A program made the translations under genes and the position numbers. Of a stretch of DNA of 11,571 nt, positions 7,618-11,571 are shown piece after piece. This DNA is from Tannerella sp. (GTDB taxonomy: Bacteria; Bacteroidota; Bacteroidia; Bacteroidales; Tannerellaceae). Under the pieces are notes generated by a model. That model was not told the origin of the DNA, did no database searches, and was given only the letters and a program-made list of their open reading frames with translations. Position 1 is the first letter of the stretch; the number at the start of each line of letters is the position of its first letter. Location: contig JAIRKN010000258.1 in the NCBI GenBank assembly GCA_031260095.1, forward strand, positions 1 through 11,571. Direction: 5' to 3'.

Positions 7618-7648
7618 CAAAGGTATAAATATTTATAAAAAAACCACA
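7618..7648 (-). promoter_or_regulatory. Bacteroidota-type promoter for the acyl-polyene operon
   Basis: On the minus strand a perfect -7 box TACCTTTG lies at 7625-7618, and a -33-like TGTG (one mismatch from TTTG) at 7648-7645, with 19 nt between. Transcription would start near 7610-7613, giving a leader of about 20-25 nt before the ATG at 7590. No Shine-Dalgarno sequence is evident, as is usual in this phylum. Confidence 0.65.
7624..7637. repeat. Perfect 14-bp AT palindrome in the operon promoter, possible operator
   Basis: TATAAATATTTATA is its own reverse complement and occupies most of the spacer between the -7 and -33 boxes of the minus-strand promoter, touching the first two bases of the -7 box. 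A protein bound here would block transcription of the acyl-polyene operon. Low sequence complexity means chance is quite possible. Confidence 0.35.
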
Positions 7649-7705
7649 TCCCACAAGATATTTACGTACACAATTTACATTTTTTTTGCTATATGCAGAC
7701 CGTAA

Positions 7706-7737
7706 TTTGCGATTTTGCACTAATCTCTTTACCTTTG
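7706..7737 (+). promoter_or_regulatory. ffh: Bacteroidota-type promoter for ffh
   Basis: A -33 box TTTG (7706-7709) and a perfect -7 box TACCTTTG (7730-7737) are 20 nt apart. Transcription should start near 7742-7745, leaving a leader of roughly 11-14 nt before the ffh ATG at 7756. The -7 octamer is identical to that of the divergent promoter. Confidence 0.75.
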
Positions 7738-7755
7738 CCCCAAAATCAATAAATT

Positions 7756-9081
7756 ATGTTTGAAAATTTAAGTGAACGACTTGAACGCTCGTTTAAGCTA
7801 TTAAAAGGGGAAGGCAAAATTACCGAAATAAACGTTGCAGAAACGCTGAAAGACGTACGCCGTGCATTGTTGGACGCCGATGTCAATTATAAAGTAGCTA
7901 AAAAATTCACGGATACGGTTAAGGAGAAAGCGCTGGGACAAAATGTACTTTCGTCGGTAAGGCCAAGCCAGTTAATGGTTAAGATCGTTCATGATGAACT
8001 GGCCTCATTAATGGGAGGCGCCACTGCCGATATTAATCTGAAAGGATCACCGGCGGTGATCCTGATGTCCGGACTACAAGGATCCGGTAAAACAACGTTC
8101 TCCGGCAAACTGGCGGGTATGCTTAAAAGTAAAAGAGGTAAAAATCCGCTATTAGCAGCTTGTGACGTTTACCGCCCGGCTGCTATCGAACAATTACGTA
8201 TACTTGGCGGACAGATTGGAATACCGGTTTACTCCGAAGAAGGGAACAAAAACCCTGTAGAAATCGCCCAACATGCGATTGCAGAAGCTAAAAAAACAGG
8301 AAAAGATCTTGTCATTGTCGACACGGCAGGACGCCTGGCGGTAGACGAACAGATGATGCAGGAAATCGCGGCTATAAAAAAAGCAATCCATCCGGATGAA
8401 ATATTATTCGTAGTCGACGCTATGACCGGACAGGATGCGGTCAACACCGCAAAAGAATTTAATGACCGCCTGGACTTCAATGGCGTCGTGCTGACGAAAC
8501 TAGATGGCGACACACGTGGTGGAGCAGCATTATCCATACGTACAGTGGTAGACAAGCCGATCAAATTTATCGGTACCGGAGAAAAAATGGATGCATTAGA
8601 TCTGTTCCATCCCGAACGTATGGCTGATCGTATTTTAGGTATGGGTGATATTGTGTCTTTAGTAGAGCGCGCACAGGAACAATATGATGAAGAAGAAGCC
8701 AAACGCATCCAGAAAAGACTGGCTAAAAACCAGTTTGACTTCAACGACTTCATGGGGCAGATTCAGCAGATCAAAAAAATGGGGAACCTGAAAGACCTTG
8801 CATCCATGATACCGGGGGTCAGTAAAATGATGAAAAATATTGATGTAGACGAAAATGCATTCAATAGCATTGAGGCGATCATACAATCAATGACCCCGGT
8901 CGAACGAAGTAACCCGGCTATACTGAACGGCTCACGCCGTCAACGTATAGCAAACGGAAGCGGAACAACCGTAGAGGAGGTCAACAAGTTAATCAAGAAG
9001 TTCGATGATGCACGCAAAATGATGCGTATGATTACTACTACCTCCAAAGGAAACAAAAGAATGCCTGTGTTAAAAAAATAA
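7756..9081 (+). CDS. ffh: Signal recognition particle protein Ffh (SRP54)
   Basis: This 441-residue GTPase has the full Ffh architecture: N domain (about 1-95), G domain with P-loop GLQGSGKT (106-113), DVYRPAAIEQL (137-147), DTAGR (189-193) and TKLDGDTRGG (247-256), then the M domain (about 300-435) with the RNA-binding SRP54 signature GSRRQRIANGSG (392-403). It binds 4.5S RNA and signal peptides on nascent chains and delivers ribosomes to FtsY at the membrane. Length is normal and no key residue is missing. It is driven by its own promoter just upstream with a very short leader. The folD start follows its stop by 24 bp, so both genes are probably co-transcribed. The SRP RNA gene is not in the window. 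Confidence 0.98.
   Translation: MFENLSERLERSFKLLKGEGKITEINVAETLKDVRRALLDADVNYKVAKKFTDTVKEKALGQNVLSSVRPSQLMVKIVHDELASLMGGATADINLKGSPAVILMSGLQGSGKTTFSGKLAGMLKSKRGKNPLLAACDVYRPAAIEQLRILGGQIGIPVYSEEGNKNPVEIAQHAIAEAKKTGKDLVIVDTAGRLAVDEQMMQEIAAIKKAIHPDEILFVVDAMTGQDAVNTAKEFNDRLDFNGVVLTKLDGDTRGGAALSIRTVVDKPIKFIGTGEKMDALDLFHPERMADRILGMGDIVSLVERAQEQYDEEEAKRIQKRLAKNQFDFNDFMGQIQQIKKMGNLKDLASMIPGVSKMMKNIDVDENAFNSIEAIIQSMTPVERSNPAILNGSRRQRIANGSGTTVEEVNKLIKKFDDARKMMRMITTTSKGNKRMPVLKK
8043..8063. repeat. Perfect inverted repeat inside ffh
   Basis: AGGATCACCG (8043-8052) and CGGTGATCCT (8054-8063) are exact reverse complements around one central G. The repeat encodes part of GSPAVILM, immediately before the P-loop codons. 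It has the same geometry (10-bp arms, one-base centre) as the repeat at 159-179, although the sequence differs. No function is known to me. Confidence 0.75.
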
Positions 9082-9105
9082 GAACTCGTTTAAACTATTA
9101 TTGTC

Positions 9106-10002
9106 ATGAATGAACTCCCGTATAAAATCATAGACGGCAAAGCAGTAGCCGCAAAAATAAAAAAAGAAATAGCGGATGAAGTAATACAGTTGAGAAAAGA
9201 AGGGAGAAAAATCCCTCATCTTGCAGCCATACTTGTCGGACATGACGGTGGAAGTGAAACGTATGTAGCAAATAAAGTGCGTACCTGTGAAGAACTTGGC
9301 TTCAAATCAAGCCTGATAAGATATGAAAACGATGTGACCGAAGAAAGACTTCTCAATAAAGTGGAAGAACTTAACAACGATGACGATATTGATGGTTTTA
9401 TCGTACAATTGCCGTTACCGGATCATATTTCTTCACAAAAAATAATCGAAGCCATAGATTATCGTAAAGACGTTGACGGATTCCATCCTATAAATGTCGG
9501 ACGTTTATCGCTCGGCCTACCTTGTTTCAAATCGGCAACACCAGCCGGGATAGCCGAACTGTTAAAATTTTATGAAATAGAAACAAAAGGCAAACATTGT
9601 GTCATACTGGGAAGAAGCAACATTGTCGGAAAACCGGTTGCCATGCTTATGATGCAAAAGTCGTATCCCGGAAACTGCACGGTAACCGTTTGCCACAGTC
9701 GTTCCAAGGACCTGAAAGAAATGTGCCGCCAAGCTGATATTATCATTGCCGCGCTGGGAGTTCCTGAATTTGTAAAAGCAGATATGGTGAAAAATGGAGT
9801 CGTTGTGATTGATGTCGGCACAACACGTTTGCCCAGTAGCGTAACAAAAAGCGGATATAAACTGACCGGCGATGTGGCATTCAGCGAAGTAGCCCCCAAA
9901 TGTAGTTATATCACCCCGGTTCCCGGCGGCGTAGGTCCTATGACAATCGTATCTTTGATGAGAAACACTCTGCTTGCTGCGAAAAAAGAAATTTACACAT
10001 AA
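9106..10002 (+). CDS. folD: Bifunctional methylenetetrahydrofolate dehydrogenase/cyclohydrolase FolD
   Basis: FolD oxidises 5,10-methylene-THF to methenyl-THF and hydrolyses it to 10-formyl-THF, supplying one-carbon units for purines and initiator fMet. The 298-residue sequence has the key residues at the expected spacing: Tyr53 and Lys57 in [13 protein letters not shown], Gln101 in QLPLPDH and Asp124 in KDVDGFHP, each three positions later than in E. coli FolD. The cofactor site follows with GRSNIVGKP (169-177), CHSRS (196-200), IDVGTT (235-240) and the C-terminal signature [10 protein letters not shown] (271-280). Length is typical. It starts 24 bp after ffh, a spacing consistent with one transcript. 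No GC-rich terminator is evident after its stop; a tRNA promoter follows. Confidence 0.98.
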   Translation: MNELPYKIIDGKAVAAKIKKEIADEVIQLRKEGRKIPHLAAILVGHDGGSETYVANKVRTCEELGFKSSLIRYENDVTEERLLNKVEELNNDDDIDGFIVQLPLPDHISSQKIIEAIDYRKDVDGFHPINVGRLSLGLPCFKSATPAGIAELLKFYEIETKGKHCVILGRSNIVGKPVAMLMMQKSYPGNCTVTVCHSRSKDLKEMCRQADIIIAALGVPEFVKADMVKNGVVVIDVGTTRLPSSVTKSGYKLTGDVAFSEVAPKCSYITPVPGGVGPMTIVSLMRNTLLAAKKEIYT

Positions 10003-10017
10003 TTTTTTCAGAACCTA

Positions 10018-10047
10018 TTTGTGAAATTAAAAAAAACGCTATCTTTG
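10018..10047 (+). promoter_or_regulatory. Bacteroidota-type promoter for tRNA-His
   Basis: A TTTG -33 box (10018-10021) and a perfect -7 box TATCTTTG (10040-10047) are 18 nt apart. Transcription should begin near 10053, giving a 5' leader of about 80 nt that must be removed by RNase P. Confidence 0.65.
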
Positions 10048-10132
10048 CAGCGCATTTTAAGAAAAGGTTCATGGGAAAAAATTTCATAAAATGCAAACGC
10101 CTTTTAGTATTTTATACAAACCTGATTTATAT

Positions 10133-10207
10133 GGTGATTGTAGCTCAGTTGGTTAGAGCATCGGATTGTGGTTCCGAGGGTCGTGGGTTCGAATCCCATC
10201 ATTCACC
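10133..10207 (+). tRNA. tRNA-His (anticodon GTG)
   Basis: The cloverleaf folds as an encoded extra G (-1, 10133), acceptor GTGATTG, D arm GCTC...GAGC, anticodon arm TCGGA-TTGTGGT-TCCGA with anticodon GTG, T arm GTGGG-TTCGAAT-CCCAT, 3' acceptor CATTCAC, and C73 at 10207. The extra G opposite C73 is the hallmark of tRNA-His, read by HisRS. CCA is not encoded, so it must be added by nucleotidyltransferase. Oddity: the acceptor stem has a U-U mismatch at 5-68; an A at 10203 would restore pairing. A recombinase gene begins 151 bp downstream in the same direction. Confidence 0.95.
10187..10207 (+). other. Putative attachment site: 3' end of tRNA-His
   Basis: Integrative elements that encode a tyrosine recombinase often use the T arm and 3' end of a tRNA gene as their target and recreate the tRNA end on insertion. 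The recombinase 151 bp downstream makes this tRNA end the best candidate for one attachment copy. I see no second copy in the window; it should lie beyond the right edge at the far end of the element. The boundaries given are a guess. Confidence 0.35.
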
Positions 10208-10358
10208 CTTGAGGGAGTTAGAAGCGCTGGAAATCAACCGAATACGAAATCATAAAAGTATATATGATGAATTTATAACGGTAGATAGACAGTTATCCTG
10301 AGAGTTCGCCTGATTTATTTTTGATTATTAGTGTCGCAGCAAAATAACAAAAGAAATT
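10208..10358 (+). promoter_or_regulatory. Leader between tRNA-His and the recombinase, with possible integrase promoter
   Basis: No gene is seen here. A -7-like box TATTTTTG lies at 10316-10323 (fits TAnnTTTG), but no good -33 TTTG sits at the right distance. A short inverted repeat, ATCATA (10249-10254) and TATGAT (10263-10268), could be a recombinase or regulator binding site but is within chance expectation. The stretch just before the ATG at 10359 is A-rich, as is common at Bacteroidota starts. Confidence 0.35.
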
Positions 10359-11571
10359 ATGGCACGAAAAAAGAAAGAAATCATTTGGCCACATCTGAAC
10401 GATTGCGAAGGTGATGTGGAAAGGAAATGGTATGTCGAATATACAACGACTCATCCTATCACAGGAAAGAAGATAAGAACACGCATTTATGACGGATTTG
10501 AATCAATAAAAAGCAGGGAAGAAAGATATGAATATGCTAACCGATTAATAGGAGAGCATACGAAGAAATTAATGTCCGGATGGAGACCTTTCGATCCGCA
10601 TGAGATGAAAGAATTTGTTGATGAATTAAAATATTATGGAGAGGCAAAGATTAAAGGCCGCACTTCAGTCACAAAATCATATATCCTTCCGCTTCTGTCT
10701 GAATATCTAATATGGAAAAAACCGACAATCAAGTATACGTCTTTTCTTGATTACCGATCGGCGCTACGACAGTTTTCACTATATATTGAAAACAGAAAAC
10801 TGGCCGATAAAGAATTGGCATTTTTTACAAAAGACATTCTGATTGAATTTCTGCGATTTAAAGCAGAAGAGCAAAAACTTTCACGTAAAAGGTTGTCGAA
10901 ATATCAACGACTTTTGACCCAATTTTTTGATTTTATCCGCAAAGAAAAGAAAATCAATATTACAAATCCGCTGTCTGAAGATATTCCACGATTCGGTCAA
11001 ATCGTCGATTATTCCCCGGCAGGGATTCCCAATTATATACGAAGACTGTTGAAGGAAAGAATTGAAACGACAGACCCACAATTGTGGATGGCATGCTGTT
11101 TTATATATTACACAGCCATCCGTCCGGGTACGGAGCTCCGATTGATGAAATTCAATCAGATTAATTTTCAATCGCAGACGATTACGGTGCGGAACGAACT
11201 GGCCAAGAATAGCTGGACGGAGACGATTGATATTCCGGATGATTTGTATTATATGATGATAAATGTTTGGAAACTGGATTCTTATGACTCTGATTTGTAT
11301 ATTTTCGGACAGGATAGAAAACCCGGAAATAGACCACTTGGGAAAAACACCATGCGATACCGGTTTATCAGATACGTGATTCTCTTAAATTACCGAAGGA
11401 AATCAAATACTACAGCTGGAAGCACAGCGGCACGCAGGAACTGGCCGATAACGGTACAAGTATCTATGAACTGCAACGTCATCTCCGGCATCGCGACATC
11501 ACGACAACGGAGAAATATCTGAAAAAGCGCATCGGGCAGCGAAGTAGCAAAATTAAACATGATTTTCCGGA
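10359..11571 (+). CDS. Tyrosine recombinase/integrase, frameshifted and open at the right edge
   Basis: The ATG-started frame gives an N-terminal region (about 1-105), a SAM-like core-binding domain (about 106-205) and the first part of the catalytic domain with Arg255 (YTAIRPGTELRLM) and a probable hairpin Lys283. After residue 339 this frame becomes unlike any recombinase and stops at 11522. From 11378 the -1 frame continues the fold: WKHSGTQEL (box II His at 11423-11425), LQRHLRHRD (box III His at 11489-11491) and TTTEKYLKK with the nucleophile Tyr at 11516-11518, open to the edge. Thus about one base appears deleted near 11373-11378. The box II HxxR arginine is Thr; I recall Bacteroidota recombinases with KHTG-type motifs. 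The position beside tRNA-His suggests an integrase at an element end. Either a pseudogene or a sequence error. Confidence 0.85.
11373..11380 (+). other. Apparent single-base deletion (frameshift) in the recombinase
   Basis: The original frame reads TAC GTG ATT and the recovered frame reads GAT TCT. Inserting one base before GTGATT (for example a C, giving CGT GAT TCT) yields a smooth RYRDSLKLP junction of the kind expected here in recombinases. No homopolymer or classic slippery heptamer lies at this point. Confidence 0.7.

Noticed and set aside
7517..7720. A 67-codon minus-strand frame crossing the divergent promoter region
   Set aside because: It overlaps the acyltransferase start and both promoters and resembles no protein.
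8229..8753. A 174-codon open frame antisense to ffh
   Set aside because: Low-complexity Ser/Ile-rich shadow of a strongly conserved gene, with no start context or family resemblance.
9981..10009. Possible terminator after folD: GAAAAAA pairing with TTTTTTC
   Set aside because: The stem is only seven nearly all A-U pairs with a 15-base loop that includes the stop codon region; no GC-rich stem is present.
10071..10301. A 76-codon open frame on the plus strand containing VAQLVRASDCGSEGRGFESH
   Set aside because: This is the well-known translation of a tRNA gene; it spans tRNA-His and is not a protein gene.
11340..11348. GGGAAAAAC as a programmed -1 slippery site for the recombinase
   Set aside because: In the reading frame it gives G AAA AAC, which does not fit the X XXY YYZ pattern, and the original frame still matches recombinases for about nine more residues.

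Overview
The window looks like a chromosomal segment from a member of the Bacteroidales (phylum Bacteroidota). Three places carry the promoter signature of that phylum (a -7 box TAnnTTTG with a -33 TTTG-like box 18-20 nt upstream), genes lack clear Shine-Dalgarno sequences, base composition is moderately AT-rich, and the acyl-lipid genes resemble Bacteroidota versions of aryl-polyene/flexirubin-type clusters. I cannot name the genus.

Positions 1-7590 (minus strand) hold one tightly packed operon of seven genes, read right to left: a PlsC-type acyltransferase with a C-terminal membrane region, a beta-ketoacyl-ACP synthase, an acyl carrier protein, two hotdog-fold dehydratase-like proteins, a large MMPL/RND-type exporter, and a phytoene-desaturase/retinol-saturase-like FAD oxidoreductase cut by the left edge. 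Gaps are short or negative (8, 4 and 14 bp overlaps). Together they look like part of a type II polyene or unusual fatty-acyl pathway: the synthase and dehydratases build an unsaturated chain on the ACP, the acyltransferase moves it to a lipid, and the exporter moves the lipid out of the inner membrane. Ketoreductase, phosphopantetheinyl transferase and starter-unit genes are not in the window. A notable feature is that each of the two hotdog proteins keeps only half of the FabZ His/Glu dyad.

Positions 7591-7755 are a compact divergent promoter region. Both strands carry the same -7 box, TACCTTTG. The box on the minus strand overlaps a TTG codon, which rules that codon out as the acyltransferase start, and a perfect 14-bp AT palindrome fills most of that promoter's spacer.

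Positions 7756-10002 (plus strand) hold two housekeeping genes, ffh (signal recognition particle GTPase) and folD (one-carbon folate enzyme), both apparently intact. A promoter at 10018-10047 leads to a tRNA-His gene at 10133-10207 that has a U-U mismatch in its acceptor stem.

From about 10208 to the right edge the window probably enters an integrated mobile element: a tyrosine recombinase starts 151 bp after the tRNA. It carries an apparent single-base deletion near 11373-11378 that separates its core from the box II/III residues and the tyrosine nucleophile. Three unusually long perfect inverted repeats (10, 11 and 10 bp arms) lie inside coding sequence.
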